A stretch of DNA of 64,000 nt from UBA4877 sp002399345 (GTDB taxonomy: Bacteria; Bacillota; Thermoanaerobacteria; Thermoanaerobacterales; UBA4877): NCBI GenBank assembly GCA_036752905.1, contig DAIORT010000002.1, forward strand, positions 62,001 through 126,000. The letters run 5' to 3'. Within the stretch, counting starts at the first letter, position 1, and each line of letters begins with the position of its first letter. The notes under the pieces are model-generated. The model saw only the letters and a program-made list of their open reading frames with translations, was not told where the DNA came from and ran no database searches. The position numbers were made by a program, and so were the translations under genes. Positions 41,391-49,522 of the stretch are shown here, piece after piece.

Positions 41391-41936
41391 GTGTTAAAGG
41401 GATGTAAGTTTATCGTATTATTTATGCTCATAACATTTGTTCTTACAGGCTGCGGCGAGACTGTCACGCCTGAGAAAGCGGACATGGACGGCAAGACTGA
41501 TGTTCAGACGGAAAGCACTACAGGCAACAAAGAGAAGGACAATAAGACGCAGACATTTAAGATTGGGGATGCCATAAGCATAGGAGACTATGTACTGACA
41601 GTGAACAGTGCACGGACATCAAAAGGCGGAGGCTTTATGAAGCCGGACGAAGGAAACATATGGTACATCGTTGATGCAACCTTGGATAGCAAAGCGGATG
41701 AACCTGTTGAGGTCAGCTCGATAATGATGTTTGCCCTGTCGGACAGTGATGGTTACAATTATAATGCAACAATTGCAGACGATACCAAAGGACAGTTGGA
41801 TGGGGAACTGGCCCCCGGAAGAAAGATGCGGGGTGAGCTTGCCTTTGAGATACCTGAAAAGGCGGGTGGGCTCGAACTTGCATTTGATGCCGATGTATGG
41901 GGAAGCGGCCAGGCCATAGTAAAATTGGATCGATAA
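41391..41936 (+). CDS. DUF4352 lipoprotein
   Basis: Secreted lipoprotein of 181 residues. The signal peptide ends in the lipobox LTGC. A short Thr/Lys/Asp-rich linker (to about residue 55) leads to a DUF4352 immunoglobulin-like domain with IGDYVLTVNSAR, WYIVDATLDSKAD and a late GELAFEIPEKA. The start is the GTG at 41391, 8 bases after GGGAGG; a GTG at 41382 overlaps the ribosome site. Function unknown. Probably co-transcribed with the next gene. Confidence 0.8.
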   Translation: MLKGCKFIVLFMLITFVLTGCGETVTPEKADMDGKTDVQTESTTGNKEKDNKTQTFKIGDAISIGDYVLTVNSARTSKGGGFMKPDEGNIWYIVDATLDSKADEPVEVSSIMMFALSDSDGYNYNATIADDTKGQLDGELAPGRKMRGELAFEIPEKAGGLELAFDADVWGSGQAIVKLDR

Positions 41937-41948
41937 GGAGGAAGTTAA

Positions 41949-42281
41949 ATGAACAGAACTACTGAATTTGTTTTAGGATTAATAGGAGGAATATTTGGCC
42001 TTATAAGCTCCGTTTTTGCATTGTTTGTAGGCGGGGTTGGCCAGGTCTTTGAGGTCGAAGACGCTGGCGAGGTTTCCGGCCTCGGCTGGGCTGCAGTGGT
42101 ATTCAGCATACTCGGTATTGTGGCTGCGGCTGTGGTGAAGAATAAGCCGAAGCCTGCGGGAATAATATTTTTGATATCCGGTATAGGCGGGATAATTTCC
42201 GTATCTGCCGCCTATATTTTACCGGGTATATTACTTATAATCGCTGGGATATTGTCTCTGGTGCGGAAGGGAAAAGAATAA
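41949..42281 (+). CDS. DUF4064 family membrane protein
   Basis: 110 residues, four hydrophobic segments with many Gly, beginning TTEFVLGLIGGIFGLISS and ending in a Lys-rich tail, the pattern of DUF4064. It is 12 bases behind the DUF4352 lipoprotein gene with a GGAGG site, a frequent pairing. Function unknown. Confidence 0.75.
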   Translation: MNRTTEFVLGLIGGIFGLISSVFALFVGGVGQVFEVEDAGEVSGLGWAAVVFSILGIVAAAVVKNKPKPAGIIFLISGIGGIISVSAAYILPGILLIIAGILSLVRKGKE

Positions 42282-42297
42282 TTGCAGGCATGAAAAG

Positions 42298-42335
42298 GAC
42301 CGGCGGGGTCTACATTGATTCCCACCGGTCTTCTT
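42298..42335. terminator. Bidirectional terminator
   Basis: GACCGGCGGGG (42298-42308) and CCCACCGGTC (42321-42330) form a stem with one mismatch. T-rich flanks occur on both strands. The stop of the convergent RDD gene lies in the loop. Confidence 0.7.
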
Positions 42336-43035
42336 GTTTAACAGACTCATTATATTCTTTTACACTCACCACCTGGGTGCCGGCCGCCATGTCACCCAAC
42401 CGTCTTCCATTGTCATTTGCAAGTATCATTATGGGTTCTACAAATTTGCCAAGAGGTATTGCACACAATAGATTCAGTATTAAGCTACGCAAAGCCGACT
42501 TTCCCATGCTGCAGGGTGTGTTGGCGGAGGTGTCAACCACCATGAGTCCTACAGCTCTTTTGCCGTAACTTTGTCCCCTTCCCATGCCGTCTTTAATGAA
42601 AGAATAAATGAAACCCCATACCATGCCGGCTATTATAACTATTAATCCAAATATATACCAGCCTGTCGAAGCACTGCTATAGAATGCATAGTCAGAGAAA
42701 TACATATGGTGGTAGCCAAACAGATTGACTGCTCCGATTGCGGATAGGATTATTAGACCTACGGCAGATGCGGCCCAGCTTATCAGGGAGTCGATTATGC
42801 TTGCCCAAATGCGAGGCCATACCGGGGCCTTTGAATATAATACCGACGGAACTTTAAAATCGAACTTCGAAACGGGACGCGGCTTGCCGTCACAGCCGTA
42901 TGTGCTGCATCCATGATTTTCATTCCAGCACTCCGCATGATGAGCAATGCCACATCCCGAGCACACCACTATATTGTCTGAATCAGTGAAGGCCTTGTGA
43001 CAATACGGGCACTCTTTATTTCTATATATGCTCAT
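42310..43035 (-). CDS. Prok-RING zinc finger / RDD membrane protein
   Basis: 241 residues. The N-terminal 50 form a prokaryotic RING-type zinc finger (CPYCHKAF, VVCSGCGIAHHAECW, then Cys residues in HGCSTYGC). Residues about 65-230 form an RDD domain with three to four helices (APVWPRIWASIIDSLISW, GKRAVGLMVVDT and GRRLGDMAAGTQVV). RDD proteins are small transporters or envelope proteins of mostly unknown role. The cytoplasmic finger would be a sensor or protein-binding module. Confidence 0.75.
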   Translation of the reverse strand: MSIYRNKECPYCHKAFTDSDNIVVCSGCGIAHHAECWNENHGCSTYGCDGKPRPVSKFDFKVPSVLYSKAPVWPRIWASIIDSLISWAASAVGLIILSAIGAVNLFGYHHMYFSDYAFYSSASTGWYIFGLIVIIAGMVWGFIYSFIKDGMGRGQSYGKRAVGLMVVDTSANTPCSMGKSALRSLILNLLCAIPLGKFVEPIMILANDNGRRLGDMAAGTQVVSVKEYNESVKQEDRWESM

Positions 43036-43154
43036 TTTAATTTATCCCCCTTGCTATCCTGCTAATACAATTATATCGTAATTATATGCAAATTTAAGGT
43101 TTTTTCTATAATATTTTATGAAATGGGACTGTGAAAAGTCAATGTAAGAAAATA

Positions 43155-43363
43155 TTACTTGATTTTTTTGATCTCTATATCATTTAGCTTAATAGTTTCA
43201 AGGCTAACGCAATATTCTGCCAGCTGTGATGGTGAAAGCACTAAGCCGTATGTACACCAATATTCCAGTATGCTGAATAAGCTGTGAATCTTAGCATAAA
43301 CAATAGTTCTGCCATTTGGGATTTTTACCGATTTTGAAATGGTCCAAGGTCGACGGGTGTTTA
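43155..43363 (-). pseudogene. Gene fragment without start codon
   Basis: A minus-strand frame ending at the TAA at 43155 reads like real protein (IPNGRTIVYAKIHSLFSILE, later SPSQLAEYCVSLETIKLNDI) for about 65 codons. It has no ATG, GTG or TTG with a ribosome site at its front and runs up against a terminator. I recognise no family. Probably the 3' end of a deleted gene. Confidence 0.3.
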
Positions 43364-43366
43364 ATA

Positions 43367-43401
43367 TAAAAAACTGGAGAGGGCTAAAAGAAGGCCCTCT
43401 C
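43367..43401 (-). terminator. Terminator of the Lys-rich small gene
   Basis: GAGAGGGC/GCCCTCTC stem with a nine-base loop, followed on the minus strand by CAGTTTTTT. Confidence 0.7.
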
Positions 43402-43413
43402 TGTTACATGTAT

Positions 43414-43560
43414 CTATTTTTTTTTCTTTGAGCATTTTTTATCTGTGTTATTTTCACTACTGATTTCCATGTCGTTTTCCGGCGATGCTATGTTCCGTTT
43501 GTCTTTTGCATTTCTTTTTAATTCATTGTCAGTGGAACGTTTTTGCTTTTTTTTGCTCAC
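43414..43560 (-). CDS. Small Lys-rich hypothetical protein
   Basis: 48 residues, about one third Lys or Arg, hydrophilic throughout and without a membrane helix; it ends in KKCSKKKK. The GTG at 43560 follows GGAGGTG by six bases, and a terminator follows the stop, so expression is credible. No family recognised. The longer upstream extension lacks a ribosome site. Confidence 0.5.
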   Translation of the reverse strand: MSKKKQKRSTDNELKRNAKDKRNIASPENDMEISSENNTDKKCSKKKK

Positions 43561-43867
43561 TAGTTTCACCTCCGCTATTATTATTGTTAAATTTACGGAT
43601 ATAATACATTCAAACCGATGACAAAGTATTAGGCCGTGAATTTGCACGGGAATTTTGCTTAGCTTAGTTTGCTAAACCTGCAAATTGCAGTCACATACGT
43701 TTAAGTACTCCTTGATTTTTTGCAGGTTTGCCGCGGCTCGTTAGTTGTCTACAACCTGCTGTTTATTGTATAAAAAATGCAGGCATGCTTCAGCGTTGAA
43801 CAGAACGGGTGGATGGCATATAATTTAATAAAGATGATTATAACGTATCATTAGGAGGATGTTATAT
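43561..43867. other. Gap with possible gene debris
   Basis: No complete gene seen. An inverted pair AAACCTGCA (about 43674) and TGCAGGTTT (about 43721) occurs here. On the minus strand a short frame ending NLQKIKEYLNVCDCNLQV resembles coding sequence but has no start. It may be remains of a lost gene. Confidence 0.25.
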
Positions 43868-44098
43868 ATGGATAAGTATGAAAAGATAGCTGTCCTGGAT
43901 AACGAGGTGGAAGCGGAGCTATTAGAGGAGATATTAAAGGAAAAGGATATACCTTATTTAATACGTTCTTATTATGATTCTGCGTATAACGGGCTTTTTC
44001 AAATTACGGAAGGATGGGGATATGTGGCGTCATCCAAAGACCACAAGGATGAGATAATGCAGGTCTTATCGGATATAACTGGCGACGGGAGGAAATAA
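43868..44098 (+). CDS. DUF2007-like putative signal-transducing protein
   Basis: 76 residues starting MDKYEKIAVLDNEVEAELLE, the pattern of small DUF2007 proteins (one ferredoxin-like fold with two strands and helices). The ATG at 43868 is 9 bases after AGGAGG; an earlier ATG touches the ribosome site. Three bases separate it from the SDR gene. Function unknown. Confidence 0.65.
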   Translation: MDKYEKIAVLDNEVEAELLEEILKEKDIPYLIRSYYDSAYNGLFQITEGWGYVASSKDHKDEIMQVLSDITGDGRK

Positions 44099-44101
44099 AA
44101 T

Positions 44102-44896
44102 ATGGGTTTTTGGGACGGAAAGGTGGTACTTATAACCGGCGGCACGAGAGGAATCGGCCTGGCCTTGGCAGAAGGCATCGCGCCGTCAAATGCCTCGCTT
44201 ATTCTGACGGCCCGGTCTAAAGAGGAATTGGAAAAGGTCAGCAGCAGCTTACCTGTAAGCATTGATAATCTGTTTTTATTCCCGGCGGATGTGTCGGATG
44301 ATGATTCGGTAAAGAGACTTATGGTGGAAACCTTTAACAAATTCGGCAGGATAGATATTGTTATAAACAATGCAGGCGTGGGTCTGCGTGGCAAGGTGTG
44401 CGACATAAATCCAGATGATTTGGAGAGGGCATTTAAGGTAAATCTATTCGGTCCGCTAAATATGGTTCAGCAGACCATACCCATATTTAAAATGCAAGGA
44501 CAGGGAACGATAGTCAATATATGCTCGCTGGGAGCCGTAAGGCCTGTACCTAATATAGGCGGGTATTCGGCCAGTAAGGCTGCTCTTATGTCTCTCATGC
44601 AGACCGCCCGGCTTGAGTTACAGCCTCTGGGAATCAAGGTTATAAATGTGTTTCCCGGGTCTGCAAAGACCGGTTTCAGGGACAATGCATTAGGGGTGTC
44701 TTATCCGGAAAATGAACCACGGCTAAGCAGGGTTTCGCCTGATCTGGTGGCCAGCCGTATAATATCGGGTATTGAAGGCGGTAAAAACAATATCTTTATA
44801 ACATGGCCGGATAAGGCGATGGCCTTTATCAGCGGGGCATGGCCCGGCCTGGCCGATAAACTGGTGTTCTGGGCATTTCGCAGAAAAAAAGGTTGA
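44102..44896 (+). CDS. Short-chain dehydrogenase/reductase (SDR)
   Basis: NAD(P)-dependent oxidoreductase, 264 residues, classical SDR fold. TGGTRGIGLALAEG is the cofactor loop, NNAGVG follows, Ser lies in NICSLGAVR, and the catalytic YSASKAAL is intact. An Arg after the first strand (LTARSKEEL) favours NADP. A C-terminal hydrophobic stretch (AMAFISGAWPGLADKLVFW) may attach it to the membrane. Substrate unknown. Confidence 0.85.
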   Translation: MGFWDGKVVLITGGTRGIGLALAEGIAPSNASLILTARSKEELEKVSSSLPVSIDNLFLFPADVSDDDSVKRLMVETFNKFGRIDIVINNAGVGLRGKVCDINPDDLERAFKVNLFGPLNMVQQTIPIFKMQGQGTIVNICSLGAVRPVPNIGGYSASKAALMSLMQTARLELQPLGIKVINVFPGSAKTGFRDNALGVSYPENEPRLSRVSPDLVASRIISGIEGGKNNIFITWPDKAMAFISGAWPGLADKLVFWAFRRKKG

Positions 44897-45183
44897 CTTA
44901 TCGGGCATTTTAACTTTAATAAAATATGAGAAAAAATAACATGTAAATAAACTGGGAACTTTATGAAAAATTCATATGACAAAAACTACGGGGTTATGGC
45001 GGTATTTCGACAACGTTTCTCATGCATAATGGCTAGACTCCCTCTTTAGGCATTGACTATAGTGATTTTAGGTCGATTTTGGTCATTCGAAAAATTGAAG
45101 GATAAAAAGGTATAATTCAATTTTTATAGAATAGATACAATAGAAAAATTAGGAAAACAATAATATCAAGAGGGGGAAGATGC

Positions 45184-45561
45184 ATGACCAGAGTAAAGAT
45201 TGCGAATAATGCAAGGACCATTGGGGAAAAGAAGGAGATAATTTCCTTAACATATTACCTTGTCTTGGACGAGTTGGCCTTAGAGTATGAAGGCGAAAAA
45301 ATGGTCTTACCTTCCTACGGAATAGAAATAGTAAGTGAAAAATACAAAAAAGGCAAAATGGTTGATAGTGAAAGTGAGGTATATGAAAACATAAGCCCTT
45401 GTGAGGATAAGGTGATTGACTTGATAAGATATTATGCAGATATGTTTTTGTCTCCGGTTCATTTGCTCGAAGTATTAGATGAACATATAGAAGAATATAT
45501 AGAGGACTTTGACAGGATGCTTCAGGAACAATACCAAAAAGAATGCAGGGTTGCTATTTAA
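45184..45561 (+). CDS. DUF6514-like protein
   Basis: 125-residue acidic protein resembling the clostridial DUF6514 family (YGIEIVSEK, then ISPCEDKVIDLIRYYAD and SPVHLLEVLDEHIEEYIEDF). No membrane helix and no catalytic motif. Stands alone behind a 287 base gap in which no other gene is seen, with GAGGGGGAAG as ribosome site and a terminator after it. Confidence 0.55.
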   Translation: MTRVKIANNARTIGEKKEIISLTYYLVLDELALEYEGEKMVLPSYGIEIVSEKYKKGKMVDSESEVYENISPCEDKVIDLIRYYADMFLSPVHLLEVLDEHIEEYIEDFDRMLQEQYQKECRVAI

Positions 45562-45587
45562 AAGTGGTAAAACCACTTTTATTTTTT
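45560..45587 (+). terminator. Terminator after the DUF6514-like gene
   Basis: AAAAGTGG/CCACTTTT stem with a short A-rich loop and a run of six T. Confidence 0.8.
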
Positions 45588-45646
45588 GAAGGATTTTGCA
45601 AATAAATATAGAAATCAATAACATATAGTTTTTGGAGGTATGTACC

Positions 45647-46033
45647 TTGCTCTATACAGGTGTAGATATAGTTGAAATAAAGAGGATTGGTGAGATTTTA
45701 GAAAGACATCCCGCTTTTATTGAGAGGTTTTTTACACAGACTGAAAGGAAATATTTCTATGAGAAAAAACTTGCCGCTCAGTATATTGCGGCGGGGTTTT
45801 CCGCCAAGGAGGCTGTATCTAAATGTATAGGCGGATTTTACGGCTTTAAGTTTAAGGATATAGAGATTATAAGGGGAGGGAGGCCGGTGGTTTTGTTATG
45901 GGGGAATGCCAAGGCTAAGGCCCACCTGCTGGGTATTAGAAGCATTTCGCTGTCTATAAGCCATGAGAATGATTACGCCGTGGCTTTTGCAGTGGCACAG
46001 GGAGATGAACAAGATGTATGTACTAACGGCTGA
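45647..46033 (+). CDS. acpS: Holo-[acyl-carrier-protein] synthase AcpS
   Basis: Transfers 4'-phosphopantetheine to acyl carrier protein. It is 128 residues from the TTG at 45647, seven bases after GGAGGT; the earlier in-frame codon overlaps that site. The conserved Asp is in YTGVDIVEIKRI, and the second ligand Glu is in FSAKEAVSKC; SLSISHENDYAVAFAV is the C-terminal motif. It overlaps the next gene by 20 bases. Confidence 0.92.
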   Translation: MLYTGVDIVEIKRIGEILERHPAFIERFFTQTERKYFYEKKLAAQYIAAGFSAKEAVSKCIGGFYGFKFKDIEIIRGGRPVVLLWGNAKAKAHLLGIRSISLSISHENDYAVAFAVAQGDEQDVCTNG

Positions 46034-47552
46034 AGAGATGGCAAGAGCGGACAGGTTAACTATAGAAAATATCGGTATTCCCGGTGTGGTATTGATGGAG
46101 CATGCAGCTTTGTCTGCTCTTGCGGAGATCGAAAATGACTTTGGTGATGTTAAGGCAAAGAGGTTTTCCGTGTTTTGCGGGAGGGGCAGTAACGGCGGCG
46201 ACGGCCTGGCCTTGGCCCGCCTGCTGATACAGAAGGGCGCCGAGTGCTATGTTTTCCTATCGGGCCGTGAAGGGGACATTGTCGGTGATGAAGGAATAAA
46301 CCTGGGTATTCTCAAGGCAATGGGTGTTTACACGGCTGAGGTCACACAAAGGGAGAACATTAAATTCATTGAAAGGCATGTGCGGGGAAGTGACATTATT
46401 GTAGATGCCATCCTAGGTACTGGTATCAAGGGAGAGGTAAGAGGTATAAACAAGGATCTTATAGAGTTTATAAATGACATGAATAAGTCGGTTGTATCTA
46501 TTGACGTACCCTCCGGGCTTAACTGCGATACGGGAAAATCGATGGGATCGGTGGTGAGAGCAAACACCACCGTTACATTTGGATATCCCAAGACGGGGGA
46601 GGTGATTTATCCTGGCGCCGAGTATGTTGGAAAACTTGTTGTGGCAGACATAGGTTATCCTGACAGGGTTTTTAAAGAAATTAACCCTGCGGGAAGGTGT
46701 AACACAGCAGATGAGCTGCCGGCTATACGCAGAAGGGGCTTAAATACTCATAAGGGGGATTATGGGCATGTGCTTATCATTGGAGGTTCTAAAGATTACA
46801 TTGGAGCTCCCGTGATAAGTTCGCTAGCTGCACTGAAGACCGGGGCCGGGCTTGTGACTATGGCTATACCTGCATGTATAGCCGGGATGGTTTCGGGAAG
46901 AGTGCCGGAGGTAATACCTGTATCACTGAGCGATGAGGGTGGGTACCTTGGTAGGAAGGCTGCAGATGAGCTTAAGGATTTCATGGGCGGTGTTGATGCC
47001 GTTGCAGTAGGGCCAGGCCTTGGAAGAAACAAAGAGGTAAAGGCATTTATGTCCGAGCTTATTAGCGAATGTCCGCTTCCTTTGGTGATAGATGCAGACG
47101 GTCTTAACAATATCGATCCTTCAATGCTGGTTAAGGCAAAAGGTAAGGTGATAGTGACGCCGCATCCCGGGGAGATGGCGCGACTGACAGGTAAAAGCAT
47201 AGAGAATATAAATGAAAACAGGATAGATACAGCACGCGAGTTTGCGTATAAATATGGTGTTGTATGCATCCTCAAAGGGGCCGGGACGGTTATTGCCTGT
47301 GGGGAGAGGTATTATGTATCTCCCACGGGCAACCCGGGTATGGCTACGGCAGGAAGCGGCGATGTGCTGACCGGCATAGTCGCGGGATTTTTGGGCCAGG
47401 GATTTAAGGCTTCAGACGCCTGCGTACTGGGGACCTATGTGCATGGCCTGGCCGGAGACCTGGTCAGGGATAAAATCGGTGAATATGGTATGACGGCTAC
47501 AGATATAGCCAAACATATACCTATAGCGATTGATAAGTTGATTAAAGAGTAA
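46014..47552 (+). CDS. nnrE-nnrD: Bifunctional NAD(P)HX epimerase/dehydratase
   Basis: Repairs hydrated NAD(P)H. It is 512 residues. The N-terminal epimerase domain has VLTAEEMARADR, the loop GRGSNGGDGLALARLL, DAILGTGIKGEVRG and SIDVPSGLNCDTG. The C-terminal ADP-dependent dehydratase has HKGDYGHVLIIGGSKDYIGA, VGPGLGR, VTPHPGEMARLTG and the ATP-site NPGMATAGSGDVLTG. I prefer the ATG at 46014 with AGGGAG in front; one at 46005 is too close to that site. acpS-nnrED-alr is a common clostridial order. Confidence 0.93.
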   Translation: MYVLTAEEMARADRLTIENIGIPGVVLMEHAALSALAEIENDFGDVKAKRFSVFCGRGSNGGDGLALARLLIQKGAECYVFLSGREGDIVGDEGINLGILKAMGVYTAEVTQRENIKFIERHVRGSDIIVDAILGTGIKGEVRGINKDLIEFINDMNKSVVSIDVPSGLNCDTGKSMGSVVRANTTVTFGYPKTGEVIYPGAEYVGKLVVADIGYPDRVFKEINPAGRCNTADELPAIRRRGLNTHKGDYGHVLIIGGSKDYIGAPVISSLAALKTGAGLVTMAIPACIAGMVSGRVPEVIPVSLSDEGGYLGRKAADELKDFMGGVDAVAVGPGLGRNKEVKAFMSELISECPLPLVIDADGLNNIDPSMLVKAKGKVIVTPHPGEMARLTGKSIENINENRIDTAREFAYKYGVVCILKGAGTVIACGERYYVSPTGNPGMATAGSGDVLTGIVAGFLGQGFKASDACVLGTYVHGLAGDLVRDKIGEYGMTATDIAKHIPIAIDKLIKE

Positions 47553-47589
47553 ATATCTTATAAAATCATCAGTCTGGAGGTAAGGCTAC

Positions 47590-48744
47590 GTGAAAACAAG
47601 ACCTACTTATGCAGTGATCGACATGGATGCCTATTATAATAATGTAAGGAATATAAAAAAGCTGGTGGGGGATACAAAGGTATGCGCAGTCGTAAAAGGC
47701 AATGCGTACGGGCATGGTTCACGCATGATGGCTCCTGTGGCTATAGAGGCGGGCGCATCCTATCTTGCCGTAGCATTTATGGATGAGGCGATGGAGCTTA
47801 GGAATGCAGGTATCACCGCTCCTATACTCATACTGGGGTGGACACCGCCCGAACAGATGGAGCAAGCGGTTAAGAATAATATAACGCTTACGGTTTTTGA
47901 TTATGATACGGTTTTCAACCTTAATGAGATCGCATCCTCTCTTAGAAAGACGGCAAAGGTTCATATAAAGCTGGATACTGGCATGGGCAGACTAGGGTAT
48001 ACAGATAAGAATACGGCTATAAATGATATCGAGAGGATGGAGATGCTTGGTAATGTAGAGATAGAAGGACTCTTTACACACTTTGCCGTATCTGATATAG
48101 CTGATAAATCCTATACAAAAATGCAGTTTGAAAGGTTTATGGATGTGGTGGATGGATTATCAAACAAGGGAATAGAGATACCGATAAAGCATGTGTCAAA
48201 CAGCGCGGCTATTTTGGACCTTCCCGAGATGAATTTGGATATGGTGAGGCCCGGTATCTTAACATGCGGATATTATCCGTCCGAAGAAGTAAGACATATT
48301 TTGGATATAAAACCATCATTGAGTTTTAAGTCTACCGTTGCTTATGTTAAATCTCTGCCTGCTGGCTGCAGTATAAGTTATGGCAGAGTGTTCACCACAA
48401 AAAGAGACAGTATCATTGCAACTATTCCGGTGGGCTATGCGGACGGTTTTACCAGATTGCTTTCAGGAAAAGCCAAGGTTATTATAAACGGAGAGTTTGC
48501 CGACGTGGCGGGAAGAATATGCATGGACCAGTGTATGGCGGACGTGACCGATATGGGCGGCGTCAGTGCAGGTGACGAGGTTGTACTCCTGGGAACGCAA
48601 GGAGATAAAAAGATTGATGCCAATGATATAGGTAATGCTATAGGATCATTGCATGGAGAAATATTATGTGGAATATCCAGGAGGGTTCCACGAATATATA
48701 TTAGGGAGGGTAAAATAATAAACACCACAAATTATTTATTGTGA
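47590..48744 (+). CDS. alr: Alanine racemase
   Basis: PLP enzyme that makes D-alanine for peptidoglycan. It is 384 residues. The PLP lysine is in CAVVKGNAYGHG near residue 40, and the catalytic Tyr lies in the C-terminal half (SYGRVFTTKRD). RPGILTCGYYP and GRICMDQCMADVTD are further family motifs. The start is a GTG behind GGAGGTAAGG. Confidence 0.95.
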   Translation: MKTRPTYAVIDMDAYYNNVRNIKKLVGDTKVCAVVKGNAYGHGSRMMAPVAIEAGASYLAVAFMDEAMELRNAGITAPILILGWTPPEQMEQAVKNNITLTVFDYDTVFNLNEIASSLRKTAKVHIKLDTGMGRLGYTDKNTAINDIERMEMLGNVEIEGLFTHFAVSDIADKSYTKMQFERFMDVVDGLSNKGIEIPIKHVSNSAAILDLPEMNLDMVRPGILTCGYYPSEEVRHILDIKPSLSFKSTVAYVKSLPAGCSISYGRVFTTKRDSIIATIPVGYADGFTRLLSGKAKVIINGEFADVAGRICMDQCMADVTDMGGVSAGDEVVLLGTQGDKKIDANDIGNAIGSLHGEILCGISRRVPRIYIREGKIINTTNYLL

Positions 48745-48771
48745 CAAATGTTGGTATAATATTCTCTTGTG

Positions 48772-48801
48772 TTGACATAATTATACACAGTAATATATAA
48801 T
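48772..48801 (+). promoter_or_regulatory. Sigma-A promoter of mazEF
   Basis: TTGACA at 48772-48777 and TATAAT at 48796-48801, both perfect, with an 18 bp spacer. Confidence 0.8.
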
Positions 48802-48831
48802 CAAATATATGGTGTTCAGGGAGGTTTAAAA

Positions 48832-49101
48832 TTGGGTGAGACTAAAAGGATACTTGTAAGTCTTCCAGAGAGCCTACTTGAAGAGGTAGACCTGCTGGCT
48901 TCTATGGAAAATATAAACAGGAGCGAATTTATAAGAGAAGCTATGAAACTGTATATAAGTGAAAAGAGAAAGAAACAGATCAGAGAGAGCATGAAAAAGG
49001 GGTATATGGAGATGGCCGCCATTAACCTGGAGATGGCCGAGACGGGACTTACAGCAGAAAACGAGTGCCTTATTTCTTATGAGAAAAGACTGGCCAAATG
49101 A
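48832..49101 (+). CDS. mazE: MazE/EndoAI-type antitoxin
   Basis: Ribbon-helix-helix antitoxin of 89 residues: RILVSLPESLLEEVDLLA forms the strand and first helix, NRSEFIREAMKLYI the second. The C-terminal acidic tail would bind the toxin. Start is a TTG at 48832 behind GGGAGG. It overlaps mazF by four bases. Confidence 0.88.
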   Translation: MGETKRILVSLPESLLEEVDLLASMENINRSEFIREAMKLYISEKRKKQIRESMKKGYMEMAAINLEMAETGLTAENECLISYEKRLAK

Positions 49102-49457
49102 ACGATATTAATGTAAGGCGTGGAGATGTTTATTATGCCGACCTAAGCCCCGTTGTAGGATCGGAACAGGGCGGCGTAAGGCCGGTGCTTATTATACAGA
49201 ATGATATAGGAAATAAATACAGCCCTACAATCATCGTCGCTGCTATTACATCACGGATAAACAAGGCCAGACTCCCAACCCATGTAGAGATTGAAGGTAC
49301 TAAATTCGGTCTGTCGAAGGATTCCGTTATACTTTTAGAGCAGGTTAGAACGATAGACAAAAAGAGATTGAGAGAGAAAATAGCACATTTTGAAAATGAC
49401 ATTATGGAAAAGGCTAATAGTGCACTAGAGATAAGTTTAGGTCTTATTGATTTTTAA
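49098..49457 (+). CDS. mazF: MazF/EndoA endoribonuclease toxin
   Basis: Sequence-specific mRNA interferase, 119 residues: VRRGDVYYADLSPVVGSEQG at the N-terminus, RPVLIIQND, AITSRI and VILLEQVRTIDKKRL are family motifs. Position directly behind alr is the standard place of the ydcDE/EndoA pair in Firmicutes. Confidence 0.94.
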   Translation: MNDINVRRGDVYYADLSPVVGSEQGGVRPVLIIQNDIGNKYSPTIIVAAITSRINKARLPTHVEIEGTKFGLSKDSVILLEQVRTIDKKRLREKIAHFENDIMEKANSALEISLGLIDF

Positions 49458-49522
49458 TTTTCATGGGTTGGGTATTCAATAAACGAATACCTGTTATTTT
49501 TATACAGAAGAGGCGATGAAAA

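Noticed and set aside
44897..45183. Possible 28-codon peptide near 44960 in the gap before the DUF6514-like gene
   Set aside because: No convincing ribosome site and no family pattern; treated as non-coding.
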